From NCBI GenBank assembly GCA_025655555.1, contig JAHXIQ010000004.1, positions 62,001 to 126,000 on the forward strand: a DNA stretch of 64,000 nt, given 5' to 3'. The stretch is from Candidatus Thiodiazotropha sp. (ex Myrtea sp. 'scaly one' KF741663) (lineage in GTDB: Bacteria; Pseudomonadota; Gammaproteobacteria; Chromatiales; Chromatiaceae). A program made the position numbers and the translations under genes. Positions 40,152-52,180 of this stretch are shown piece after piece. The notes beneath the pieces are model-generated. The model was not told the DNA's origin, made no database searches, and saw only the letters and a program-made list of their open reading frames with translations. How positions within the stretch are numbered: position 1 is the first letter of the stretch; the number at the start of each line of letters is the position of its first letter.

Positions 40152-40177
40152 CGCTCCGTCAAGTTGGTAAGGAAGTG

Positions 40178-40936
40178 TTAGACCCGTGACTGGTTGGATT
40201 TGATGCTGTCTGTACCCTGCACGATGTCGTAGAGCCGCGGCAGATCAAGCAGCTGTACGTGCTTGCGCTCTACCTGCAACAACCCTTCATCCTGAAATCG
40301 CGTAAAGAGTCGGCTCACTGTCTCTACCGCCAATCCGAGATAGTTACCGATCTCATGCCGCGACATGCTGAGGAAGAAGTCGCTTGGTGAAAAACCCCGT
40401 TGCTTGAAGCGTTCGGAGAAGCTTAGCAGGAAGGTGGCCAGGCGTTCCTCTGCGCTCTTTTTACCCAATAGGGTGAGCATCTCCGTCTCTTGGCCGATCT
40501 CCCGACTCAACAGGCGATACATCTGATGTTGCAGACTTGGCATCAGGCTACTCAGGGATTCGAGCTGGCTGAAGGGGACTTCGCAGACGGCTGTTGTCTC
40601 CAGAGCAACTGCGGAACAGTTGTGATGATTATCCTGGATAGCGTCGAGCCCGATCAGTTCTCCCGGCAGATGGAAGCCAAGTACTTGTTCACCACCATCT
40701 TCATTGGGGGTGTAGGTTTTAACGGAGCCGCTGGTGATGACGCGCAGACTATGGAACTTGTCGTTTCCTCGATAGAGGTGATCGCCCCGATGATAGGGCC
40801 GTCCACGTTTGATGATGGTGTCGAGCCGCTCAACATCTTCCGGACTTAGGCCCATGGGAAGGCATAGTGTGGAAAGACTGCAATTTTTGCAGGCGACCTT
40901 GATATTTTCGAACGAAACCACTTTTCGGTTAGTCAA
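40178..40936 (-). CDS. fnr: FNR-type oxygen-sensing transcriptional regulator
   Basis: Crp/Fnr family protein of 252 residues. The N-terminal Cys set ACKNCSLSTLC plus a Cys in HHNCSAV would ligate an oxygen-labile [4Fe-4S] cluster, defining true FNR/ANR rather than CRP. cNMP-like barrel about 50-150, long dimerisation helix, and HTH with recognition helix VETVSRLFTRF (the E..SR triad reads TTGAT half-sites). Start is TTG with GGAG upstream. An exact FNR box lies 69-82 bases before the start. Confidence 0.94.
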   Translation of the reverse strand: MTNRKVVSFENIKVACKNCSLSTLCLPMGLSPEDVERLDTIIKRGRPYHRGDHLYRGNDKFHSLRVITSGSVKTYTPNEDGGEQVLGFHLPGELIGLDAIQDNHHNCSAVALETTAVCEVPFSQLESLSSLMPSLQHQMYRLLSREIGQETEMLTLLGKKSAEERLATFLLSFSERFKQRGFSPSDFFLSMSRHEIGNYLGLAVETVSRLFTRFQDEGLLQVERKHVQLLDLPRLYDIVQGTDSIKSNQSRV

Positions 40937-40998
40937 GGAGAGGCTCCAGCATGATGGATCTGTTTGCCAACAGTGGGCTGACGGTCTATATCTTCCAG

Positions 40999-41028
40999 AT
41001 AATATTGATCAGGATCAAGTCATTTAAA
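40999..41028 (-). promoter_or_regulatory. Candidate fnr promoter
   Basis: Reading leftward: TTTAAA (41028-41023), 18-base spacer, TATTAT (41004-40999). The FNR box fills most of the spacer. A second possible minus-10, TATAGA, lies at 40990-40985. Confidence 0.4.
41005..41018. promoter_or_regulatory. Exact FNR box upstream of fnr
   Basis: TTGATCAGGATCAA fits TTGAT-N4-ATCAA perfectly. Its place inside the core promoter predicts negative autoregulation by FNR under low oxygen, as known for E. coli fnr. Confidence 0.85.
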
Positions 41029-41060
41029 GTCTTTTGTAGCGTAATGCCTTATTAAGGGCA

Positions 41061-41090
41061 AAAAAAAGCCGACCCGTTGGGGTCGGCTTT
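41061..41090 (-). terminator. Intrinsic terminator of the globule-like protein gene
   Basis: Stem AAAGCCGACCC / GGGTCGGCTTT with loop of 4, followed on the minus strand by a run of T (the A7 seen at 41061-41067). It lies 23 bases after the stop codon. A strong terminator suits a highly expressed short message. Confidence 0.9.
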
Positions 41091-41112
41091 CTTCGTCAGC
41101 TGGCTGCCTGGC

Positions 41113-41469
41113 TTATTGAGCAGGTGCAGCAGGTGCAGGTGCTTGAGGGGGTGCAGGATAGCCATAAGGGGCGCCATAAGGAGCGCCATAAGGAGCACCA
41201 TAGCCGTAAGGTGCACCATAGCCTCCTCCGTAGGGGCCGTAGCCATAGCCGTCATAGCCACGGTAATAGTTGTTGCCACGACCATAACCGGAACCGGAAC
41301 CCCGGCCGCTCATGCCGAAGCTGAAGTCGCCGGAGCCATCGCCAAAGCCATCGCCCCAACCATCATTGTTCCAGCCACGGTTACCACCGCCTGGACCCCA
41401 CCATGCAGAGGCACTGGTTGAAAAGGCAACGAGAGCAGCGATGCTCAGTGCTTTTGAGAATTTAGTCAT
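41113..41469 (-). CDS. Gly/Tyr-rich secreted protein, sulfur-globule-envelope-like
   Basis: 118-residue protein with a clear Sec signal peptide ([22 protein letters not shown]) and a mature part dominated by Gly, Tyr, Asn, Asp and Pro (repeats such as [17 protein letters not shown]), ending in a Pro/Ala tail. No cysteine in the mature part. Composition and size resemble SgpA/B/C of Allochromatium vinosum, which coat periplasmic sulfur globules. Its presence in a genome with oxidative dsr genes supports that role; low-complexity proteins are hard to assign, so this is a probable call. Confidence 0.65.
   Translation of the reverse strand: MTKFSKALSIAALVAFSTSASAWWGPGGGNRGWNNDGWGDGFGDGSGDFSFGMSGRGSGSGYGRGNNYYRGYDGYGYGPYGGGYGAPYGYGAPYGAPYGAPYGYPAPPQAPAPAAPAQ
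41159..41224. repeat. Short tandem repeat inside the Gly/Tyr-rich gene
   Basis: Several near-identical 12-base units of the form GGMGCGCCATAA encode successive GAPY/GAPYG blocks of the protein (minus strand). Such repeats can change copy number between strains. Confidence 0.7.
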
Positions 41470-44266
<2,797 letters not shown>

Positions 44267-44334
44267 GTCATACGGGATGACTTCGGGTACCATTTTACGA
44301 TCTGCATAGATTTTTCACTTTATATTATCTTTAA

Positions 44335-45642
<1,308 letters not shown>

Positions 45643-45657
45643 TCAAGGGAGGCGCTG

Positions 45658-45726
45658 AACAAGTCATGGGTGGTCATCTTGCGGCCAAAAACTTCCGCCT
45701 CTGCGTTATCAATCTTGGCAATAGTC
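45658..45726 (-). repeat. Dispersed repeat, copy A (about 69 bp)
   Basis: The minus strand of this stretch, between eno and ftsB, is about four-fifths identical by eye to the plus strand at 51306-51374, including GCCAAGATTGA and GCAAGATGACCA blocks, with one single-base indel. A minus-strand reading frame crosses it but is not supported as a gene. The remainder of the 269-base eno-ftsB gap shows only a C-rich stretch around 45838-45880. Confidence 0.75.
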
Positions 45727-45911
45727 CTGCTATTACCTGTGATTGACGCCCCGAAGGAAGTGCCCTTGGGGTGCGCCTTGAGGCGAAAGCTTTTGGCGCA
45801 CAATCTGACTCACCCAGATTTACTCAGAGCTTCCCTAGACCGCCTCCTCCTATGTGGGGGAGGTGGGTCTGCCCCTTTCCCTTTCGCTTCGCTCTGTTTA
45901 CGCTTGTTCCC

Positions 45912-46205
45912 ATGCGTCTACTCATCACCATTCTGATTATTTTGCTGATCGTGCTGCAGTATCGCCTTTGGGTCGGTCCTGGCAGTCTGGCTGAGGTGAA
46001 CAATCTCAAGCATGAGATCGGCGAGCTGGAGCAGGAACTGCTGGGCCTGCGGGAACGCAATCGCGCTCTGCAGGCTGAGGTCGAGGATCTGCGCAGCGGA
46101 CAGTCAGCCATCGAGGAACGGGCGCGAAGCGAACTGGGTATGATCAAAGAGGGAGAGGTCTTCTATCAGGTCATACAGCCGCCGGAAGTGCCATCCGATG
46201 AGTGA
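45912..46205 (+). CDS. ftsB: Cell division protein FtsB
   Basis: Bitopic inner-membrane divisome protein partnering with FtsL and FtsQ. 97 residues: membrane helix at 2-20 (MRLLITILIILLIVLQYRLW), then a coiled coil (about 28-70) with ERARSELGMIKEGEVFYQVI at the C-terminal side. The ATG at 45912 is chosen; an upstream in-frame extension from 45771 is low-complexity and not FtsB-like. Overlaps ispD by 8 bases. Confidence 0.93.
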   Translation: MRLLITILIILLIVLQYRLWVGPGSLAEVNNLKHEIGELEQELLGLRERNRALQAEVEDLRSGQSAIEERARSELGMIKEGEVFYQVIQPPEVPSDE

Positions 46206-46902
46206 ATCATACTGGGCCGTCGTCCCCGCTGCGGGTGTTGGGCAGCGTATGGGGAGCAAAACACCGAAACAGTATCTCGACCTTTTGGGACGTCGGGTGA
46301 TTGACCACACGCTGCAGCGATTGCTCGCTCATCCACTGATCGATAAGGCGTATGTGGCGCTGTCAGAAACAGACGCTTACTGGACGCAGACAGAGCACGC
46401 CAATGATGCTCGGGTTGTCAGGGTCTCCGGTGGTGATGAACGGTGTCATTCGGTACTCAATGCGTTACGGGCCATTGGACTGCAGGCGGATGCCGATGAT
46501 TGGGTGCTGGTGCACGATGCGGCACGACCCTGTGTCGCTGAATTGGATCTCAACAGATTAGTCGAGACGCTTCAGCATCATGCTGTGGGTGGTTTGCTCG
46601 GTGTGCCAGTGCAGGACACCCTGAAACTGGTTTCCGATGACAAGCATGTCGTACAGACAGTGCAGAGAAGTGGGCTATGGCAGGCCTATACACCACAGAT
46701 GTTTCGCCTGGGTTTGCTGACAGAGGCGCTGGAACAGGCGATCGAACAGGGTAAGTTGGTAACCGATGATGCCAGTGCGATCGAGCTGGCAGGTTATACC
46801 CCGGTGATGGTTGAAGGGCATGCGGGCAATATCAAGATTACCCGTCCGGCTGATCTACAGTTGGCTGCATTCTACCTCTCACAAAATCAGGCCCTAATCT
46901 GA
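46198..46902 (+). CDS. ispD: 2-C-methyl-D-erythritol 4-phosphate cytidylyltransferase
   Basis: Third step of the non-mevalonate isoprenoid pathway (CTP plus MEP). 234 residues with the glycine-rich nucleotide loop PAAGVGQRMGSKTPKQYLDLLG, VHDAARPCV, and DDASAIELAGYTPVMVEGHAGNIKITRPADL. Usually joined to ispF; here the two are separated by a minus-strand HDOD gene. Confidence 0.97.
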   Translation: MSESYWAVVPAAGVGQRMGSKTPKQYLDLLGRRVIDHTLQRLLAHPLIDKAYVALSETDAYWTQTEHANDARVVRVSGGDERCHSVLNALRAIGLQADADDWVLVHDAARPCVAELDLNRLVETLQHHAVGGLLGVPVQDTLKLVSDDKHVVQTVQRSGLWQAYTPQMFRLGLLTEALEQAIEQGKLVTDDASAIELAGYTPVMVEGHAGNIKITRPADLQLAAFYLSQNQALI

Positions 46903-47014
46903 CTTGTACGGCAGGGCGGGCACCCTACACGTGCACTATGCAAACCGCAGGGTGTGGCCTTACCGCAACGAGCATCAGCGCAATAATATAATACCCACTA
47001 GTACTTAATCCTGG

Positions 47015-48277
47015 TTAAGCACCCGGTAGTGCCAACATCTCCTTGAGTTCGCGAATCCGTTCCTTGGCATTCTCCAGTACACCGAGCGAGTGACGCGGTG
47101 TCAGCTTGCCCAGCGCCAGTTTGTGGAAGGCCGGCACCAGATCAAGCCGGGGAAGGCTGCTCATCATTGGGGTACCCACATAGGCGTGCAGTTGGGCCAC
47201 CACGACCAGATCGACATAGTCGGGTTCGTGGCTGATGTCTTCCATCCAATCCTCTGCATGCAATGCGGTCTGCACGAAGTAGTCGGGAAACTCCCATTTG
47301 CGCAGTACCATGGCGCCGACTTCTGCTTTCAGGTTTTCGATGACCTGATCTAGGAGTTCCGGGTTTTCGGCCAGCACCGGTTTGCTGCGGGCTGCACCAA
47401 GGATAGCCAGGGCGCCGATATCGTGTAACAGACCACAGAGGATTGCCTGATCGGGTTCCAAACCCGGTGTGACCCTGGCCAGTTCGTGGCAGATAGGCGC
47501 CACATAGCTGACGTGCTGCCAGAGCTTTGTCATGCGTGACTGTAGTGTATCGGAACGGCTATGGAACAGCTTTCCCAGGGCGAAACTGATGACCAGGTTG
47601 TGGGTCACACTACGCCCCAGCCGGGTGACGGCATCCGGTAAATTGTCGATCGTCTGTTTGCCTCGATAAGCGGCACTGTTCACCACACTGATAATGCGGG
47701 CTGCAATGGTGGGGTCGGCCTGTACGACCCTGGCAATGGCCTGGCTGTCAGAGTTTCGGTCATGTACGACCTTAGCGATCCGCAGGGCGATATCCGGCAT
47801 GCTGGGCAACTCCAGCTTATCCTCCCGGATCGCTTCATGGAATTCCCAGTAAAGCGTGGCTTCCGGACCGCTGGAATCCATCAGTTCGATGGGCTGACTG
47901 GACCGTTTGTGAACCACCGGCGGTAGATTACGGATGGCGTCGAATAACTCCCTCGGCAAACAGAGGGTATCGATTGCCGTGGTGGCGACAATGGTGTCCT
48001 CACCCAGGGAAACCGCATTCAGGGGTGCTGAGTTTGCTTCGTCATCCCCACTACGCAGTGTTTGCTTGCCGCTACCCTGTGAGATTTTGACCTCGCCTTC
48101 GAGTAGAAAGTGGACCTCGCCATCACTCTCTCCAGGATGTGTGATCTCACTACCCGCATTGTGGTGCTCAACATGGGTCTGGCCGAGGATATACTCCAAC
48201 ACACGCTTGGGCAGGTTCCTGAAGAGAGAAAAGCTCTTGACTCTATTGGCGCTGACAGCAGTGACTCGTTGAATCAT
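47015..48277 (-). CDS. Cyclic-nucleotide-binding-like plus HDOD domain protein
   Basis: 420-residue putative signalling protein. N-terminal cNMP-binding-like barrel (about 10-110, with FLLEGEVKISQGSGKQ; the phosphate-binding cassette is not well conserved), then an HDOD domain (about 155-360) with ELPSMPDIALRIAKVV, ADPTIAARIISVVNSAAY and GLLHDIGALAIL. HDOD proteins act in motility, biofilm or stress signalling. The ATG at 48277 is chosen over a GTG at 48313. It reads against the flanking ispD and ispF. Confidence 0.88.
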   Translation of the reverse strand: MIQRVTAVSANRVKSFSLFRNLPKRVLEYILGQTHVEHHNAGSEITHPGESDGEVHFLLEGEVKISQGSGKQTLRSGDDEANSAPLNAVSLGEDTIVATTAIDTLCLPRELFDAIRNLPPVVHKRSSQPIELMDSSGPEATLYWEFHEAIREDKLELPSMPDIALRIAKVVHDRNSDSQAIARVVQADPTIAARIISVVNSAAYRGKQTIDNLPDAVTRLGRSVTHNLVISFALGKLFHSRSDTLQSRMTKLWQHVSYVAPICHELARVTPGLEPDQAILCGLLHDIGALAILGAARSKPVLAENPELLDQVIENLKAEVGAMVLRKWEFPDYFVQTALHAEDWMEDISHEPDYVDLVVVAQLHAYVGTPMMSSLPRLDLVPAFHKLALGKLTPRHSLGVLENAKERIRELKEMLALPGA

Positions 48278-48444
48278 CTTTTCGGTTCTCAATGGGTGAA
48301 CGGTATTCGACACAGATCAGGCGGCTCAGAACGCGGTTATCGCGTACAATTGGTCATCCGCCGATGATATGTCAGTTAATTATGGCCCTGGATTTATAGC
48401 GGCCTGCGACGCTGACTCTTTAAGCCCATGGAGATAGAAAAAGC

Positions 48445-48927
48445 ATGCGAATTGGTCAAGGTTACGATGCACATCGGTTCGAGAAAGGTAAAGCACTGGT
48501 GCTGGGTGGTGTCGGCATACCTCACGATGAGGGGTTGCAGGCCCATTCGGACGGCGATGTCCTGATTCATGCGCTCTGTGATGCCCTGCTTGGTGCCGCC
48601 GGGCTGGGGGATATCGGTCGCCATTTTCCTGATAGCGACCAAGCCTATGCCGATATCGATAGCCGGATACTGTTGCGTCAGGTCATGGAAAGGTTGTATG
48701 CGGCCGGATGGCGGATCGGTAATATCGATCTCACAGCGGTTGCCCAGCGTCCCAAGCTCGCTCCCCATATCGATAACATGCGGGAGACCCTGGCGACCGA
48801 TTTGAAGGTCGATCAGCAGCAGGTCAACATCAAGGCCACAACGACTGAAGGGATGGGTTTTACAGGCCGTGGTGAGGGTATAGCCGCCCATGCCGTTGTG
48901 CTGCTAACGGAGCATCCTGTTGATTGA
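48445..48927 (+). CDS. ispF: 2-C-methyl-D-erythritol 2,4-cyclodiphosphate synthase
   Basis: Fifth step of the non-mevalonate pathway; homotrimeric zinc enzyme. 160 residues with [10 protein letters not shown] (Asp and His metal ligands), [30 protein letters not shown], and [20 protein letters not shown]. Overlaps truD by 8 bases. Confidence 0.97.
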   Translation: MRIGQGYDAHRFEKGKALVLGGVGIPHDEGLQAHSDGDVLIHALCDALLGAAGLGDIGRHFPDSDQAYADIDSRILLRQVMERLYAAGWRIGNIDLTAVAQRPKLAPHIDNMRETLATDLKVDQQQVNIKATTTEGMGFTGRGEGIAAHAVVLLTEHPVD

Positions 48928-49975
48928 TAGTACATGGCAAACCCTGTCAGAGATGCCCCGAGCCTTTGGGGCATCTCTCGGTAGTGCGAAGATGCGGGTC
49001 TCCAGCGATGACTTCCAGGTTGATGAAGTGTTGGGTTTTGAACCGGATGGCGATGGAGAGCACCTGCTGGTACATGTTAAAAAGCGTGATACGAATACCC
49101 AATGGCTGGCAGGTCAACTGGCAAGGTTTGCTGGTATACCCGCTCGCGATATCAGTTATGCCGGCCTGAAAGATAGACATGCCGTAACCACCCAATGGTT
49201 TTCGTTACGTCTGGCAGGCAAGCCTGAACCCGATTGGTCGGGTTTTACCTCTGAGCAAGTGGAGCTCCTCGCGGTTCACAGACACCGGCGCAAACTGCGT
49301 CGGGGTGCGCTTCGGGGCAACCGTTTCCAGATCACCCTGCGGCATGTCGATGCAGAAAAAGGGCTGCTTGAAAAGCGTCTGGAACAGATGAGAGATTCCG
49401 GCATGCCCAACTATTTTGGCGAGCAGCGTTTTGGTCACGGCTATCAAAACCTGCATCGCTTCGCTGACCTGTTGGGTGACAGTCGGCGACGGGTCGATCG
49501 GCAACTGAGAGGGTTGTTGATCTCCGCTGTCCGTTCCCAACTCTTCAATCAAGTTCTCGCAGAGCGGATCAAGCGACAGATATGGGCGAGTCCTTTGCCC
49601 GGAGACTATTTTAAGCTGGACGGTAGCCGTTCTGGATTTAGGGACGATCCTGATGATGAGTGTTTGAGGGAACGCTGCTTGTCACAGGACATCCACCCAA
49701 CCGGCCCGCTCTTTGGACGGGGAGCGCCCCAGGTTGAGGGAGATGTGGCATCTCTAGAACAGGAGATACTGGCACCATTTACGACATGGAGGGAGGGGCT
49801 GGAGCAACTTGGCCTGGAGCAGGAGCGCAGAGCCTTGCGGGTCAGACTCGATGATCTGCAATGGCAGTTCGGTGCTTCGGACACTTTGACGCTGACCTTT
49901 TTCCTCCCTGCAGGTACCTTTGCCACCGCACTGTTACGTGAGCTGATGGATATTTCTTCACCCGCTGTACGGTGA
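48920..49975 (+). CDS. truD: tRNA pseudouridine(13) synthase TruD
   Basis: Converts U13 of tRNA-Glu to pseudouridine. 351 residues; catalytic Asp85 in [14 protein letters not shown], and [11 protein letters not shown] and [12 protein letters not shown] motifs typical of the family. TTG at 48920 has GGAG about 7 bases upstream and gives full length; an ATG at 48953 is an alternative. IspF-TruD order is conserved in gammaproteobacteria. The next gene is not surE as in E. coli. Confidence 0.95.
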   Translation: MIDSTWQTLSEMPRAFGASLGSAKMRVSSDDFQVDEVLGFEPDGDGEHLLVHVKKRDTNTQWLAGQLARFAGIPARDISYAGLKDRHAVTTQWFSLRLAGKPEPDWSGFTSEQVELLAVHRHRRKLRRGALRGNRFQITLRHVDAEKGLLEKRLEQMRDSGMPNYFGEQRFGHGYQNLHRFADLLGDSRRRVDRQLRGLLISAVRSQLFNQVLAERIKRQIWASPLPGDYFKLDGSRSGFRDDPDDECLRERCLSQDIHPTGPLFGRGAPQVEGDVASLEQEILAPFTTWREGLEQLGLEQERRALRVRLDDLQWQFGASDTLTLTFFLPAGTFATALLRELMDISSPAVR

Positions 49976-50086
49976 ATACCCTGTTTTATACAGGTGGTAA
50001 AAGGTGTTTACACCGATAGGATTGGCTGTGTAAGTCAATGATCCCCTACACTGCTATCGTGGTATCTCCAACCATAGGCTGTGGAA

Positions 50087-51130
50087 ATGAATGGTTCGCT
50101 TCGCCAGTTCTGCTGTGCTGTACAGAAAAACTGCCATATCTCCGATGCCAGGCACGGCACCGACTACGGTCTCTGTACCTATCTTTTAAAAATGCGCGAA
50201 TTCTACCGCTGGGAGAACGGCCTGGATTACAACACTTCATTGACCAACGAGTCAGTGGGGGAGTGGCTGACAGCCAGAGAAGCCCTTTGGGAAAGCCTGA
50301 GCGAGGATGAGTTCGTACCCCTATCAATACAGGGCTTGGAGTTCGATCCCTTCGACGTAGAGCCTATCAACAGTGTTCTGGAATCCTTTGGGTTGGTCTA
50401 TAGCGCAGGTTATGGACTGAAGAACAAGCCACTCTTTTTTCTCGGGCATCTGGAGCGCAGGGAGAATCCGGGCGGTGTCTCCGTTTGGGTTGCCGGGCGG
50501 GAGCTGGCGCGTGATCTGATGGCGCCCGCCGCCATGAGTCAGGGTGATCGTATCTATATTCGACAGGAGTCTTTCCGTCGGCTGCTGTGGGAGAAACTGG
50601 ATAACTGGCGCTGGCATCGGCCGGACAACGCCCTCGGCAGGGCCTTCGCCTATTATGATTTTGAAGACGATCTGGAGAGCGCACTCGATCAAATGGTGGA
50701 GAAAGAGTTGGATGCCGTCATGCTGCATGAAAAGGGGGAGTATCTGGCAGGTCAAACGCTTGGCCAGCCATGGAATGATTTGTTGATCGCTCTCGGCCAC
50801 TCTCCTGCAGAGCTGATGGCCAGGGCAGTGCGTGATCACTGGGCAGATTGCCAGGCGACTCTGCCGGCTTTGTTGGAAAGACGTGATGCAGCCTCAATAC
50901 ACTTCTATATTGGTGGGCTGAGTGGGATGAGAGAGGTGCTGTATCCCGGTCTCAAGTCGGCCTACGAGCGCTGGCATGAAAGTGGTGACTGGGCTTTGCT
51001 CTGCGACTATATCAGCGGAAGCGCCGCACATTGGTCATCCCTCGCCGGCAGATTATTGGATTTCCAGAAACTGCCTCCGGATCAGGCACAAGAGGAGATA
51101 AAACAAATGGTGGAAGCCAATATTCTCTAG
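50087..51130 (+). CDS. Conserved protein of unknown function, Sfum_1244-like
   Basis: 347-residue cytoplasmic protein, no membrane segments or nucleotide motifs. Landmarks: CHISDARHGTDYGLCTYLLKM near the N-terminus (two Cys, a Tyr/Cys pair), KPLFFLGHLERRE, GRELARDLMAPAAM, ESFRRLLWEKLDNWRW. I recall this pattern under the label Sfum_1244 in sulfate reducers and sulfur oxidisers, but that is memory, not a search result. Start ATG 50087 rather than GTG 50081. The position a few kb from dsr genes makes a sulfur-metabolism link possible but unproven. Confidence 0.65.
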   Translation: MNGSLRQFCCAVQKNCHISDARHGTDYGLCTYLLKMREFYRWENGLDYNTSLTNESVGEWLTAREALWESLSEDEFVPLSIQGLEFDPFDVEPINSVLESFGLVYSAGYGLKNKPLFFLGHLERRENPGGVSVWVAGRELARDLMAPAAMSQGDRIYIRQESFRRLLWEKLDNWRWHRPDNALGRAFAYYDFEDDLESALDQMVEKELDAVMLHEKGEYLAGQTLGQPWNDLLIALGHSPAELMARAVRDHWADCQATLPALLERRDAASIHFYIGGLSGMREVLYPGLKSAYERWHESGDWALLCDYISGSAAHWSSLAGRLLDFQKLPPDQAQEEIKQMVEANIL

Positions 51131-51172
51131 GTGTCTACATCACGCCAAGGCCCATCACTGTCTCACCAGCTG

Positions 51173-51277
51173 GTAGGTTGGGCCGACGCAGGAGGCCCAA
51201 CAACTCCATTTCCAATTTTCGATCCAGCCTCTGGAAAGGGTGCGGATTGTTGGGCCTCCTGCGTCGGCCCAACCTAC
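51173..51277. repeat. Perfect 31-bp inverted repeat around a 43-base loop
   Basis: The arm at 51173-51203 (beginning GTAGGTTGGGCCGACG) is exactly complementary to 51247-51277. The GTAGGTTGGGC motif resembles widespread REP/MITE-like intergenic elements of gammaproteobacteria. Located after the Sfum_1244-like gene in a 273-base gap without genes. Confidence 0.9.
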
Positions 51278-51305
51278 ACACTTTTTACATAGATCATTTA
51301 TGCCA

Positions 51306-51374
51306 GCAATAGCCAAGATTGACAACGTAGCGGCGCAAGTTTTCTAGCTGCAAGATGACCATCCATGGCTTGTT
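51306..51374 (+). repeat. Dispersed repeat, copy B (about 69 bp)
   Basis: About four-fifths identical to the reverse complement of 45658-45726. Copies lie 5.6 kb apart on opposite strands, both intergenic, suggesting a family spread through the genome. Confidence 0.75.
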
Positions 51375-51403
51375 TGGTGTATCCCTAAAGTGGAAGTTTT
51401 GTC

Positions 51404-51724
51404 TTATGTCTTGAAGGCAGTCCCTTCCGGTTCGCCGGTATTATCGATGACGACTTGCCGTATGCCTTTCATGCGGGAAAGGATATACCCCCCCATCATC
51501 ATGGCAAGATTTTCGTTATCGGTCTCCAGAGCGGTCAAGAGTTTACCGGCCACAAGTTGGCAGCGTTGTTTGGGACTTGGGTTTTTCACCCACTTTTGGC
51601 CTATCTGCCAGCCCCGGTCCATGTCTTTGTCCATTTTGTCGAACGATTCTCCCATGCTGTCCAGATAGCCGTCAGGGATATCCAGGTCCATTGACCAGTC
51701 ATCGATAATCAGATTTAGTTGCAT
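51404..51724 (-). CDS. Small conserved-looking protein of unknown function
   Basis: 106-residue protein starting MQLNLIIDDWSMDLDIPDGYL, mostly helical with an alternating-charge region (SFDKMDKDMDRGWQIGQKWV) and MMMGGYILSRMKGIRQVVID near the end. One Cys (RCQLVAGK). The ATG at 51724 gives a natural start; a longer frame to 51790 is hydrophobic and unlikely. Divergent from the receiver-like gene by 70 bases. Not recognised. Confidence 0.6.
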   Translation of the reverse strand: MQLNLIIDDWSMDLDIPDGYLDSMGESFDKMDKDMDRGWQIGQKWVKNPSPKQRCQLVAGKLLTALETDNENLAMMMGGYILSRMKGIRQVVIDNTGEPEGTAFKT

Positions 51725-51794
51725 GATAGGAAAACAGCTCGTCGATTCAAAAAACCACAATATGATCCGGTGACAGAGAGGCAAAATCAAGCAT

Positions 51795-52178
51795 ATGAAA
51801 GATCAGGAATTGCTCGCATTGGTGGAGTTGGGTGGCTACCCTAATTTCGTGCCGCTTTATCAGCGTTTGGGTTATCTCGTGGAAATGGTGAATTCGGTAC
51901 GCAAAGCGCAGGCCTGGTTAAAGTCCCATCGGCCATCTGTCGTGGTGGCAGAGTTCTACGCTGATCCACAGTTTCGGGATCGCATCAGTAATCTGGAATC
52001 TCTACTGGCAACCCTGCAACGATATGATATTGAGGCTCAAGTGGTTGTGTTTATCGACAAGCCTTATCTTGAACATCTGGAAAAGGTAAAGACACGCTAC
52101 GCCGTACACGCAGTGCTGAACTATCCGATTGATGAGGCAAGTCTGCAAAAGGTATTGGAACAACTTGGAGCGTCGTAA
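51795..52178 (+). CDS. Receiver-like alpha/beta protein without phospho-acceptor Asp
   Basis: 127-residue protein with alternating helices and strands reminiscent of a CheY-like fold (VVVAEFYADP where a receiver would have the phospho-Asp; VVVFIDKPYLEHL; AVLNYPIDEASLQKVLEQL at the end). No Asp at the expected site, so phosphorylation is doubtful. It ends 2 bases before the dioxygenase start and is probably co-translated with it. Family not recognised. Confidence 0.6.
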   Translation: MKDQELLALVELGGYPNFVPLYQRLGYLVEMVNSVRKAQAWLKSHRPSVVVAEFYADPQFRDRISNLESLLATLQRYDIEAQVVVFIDKPYLEHLEKVKTRYAVHAVLNYPIDEASLQKVLEQLGAS

Positions 52179-52180
52179 CT

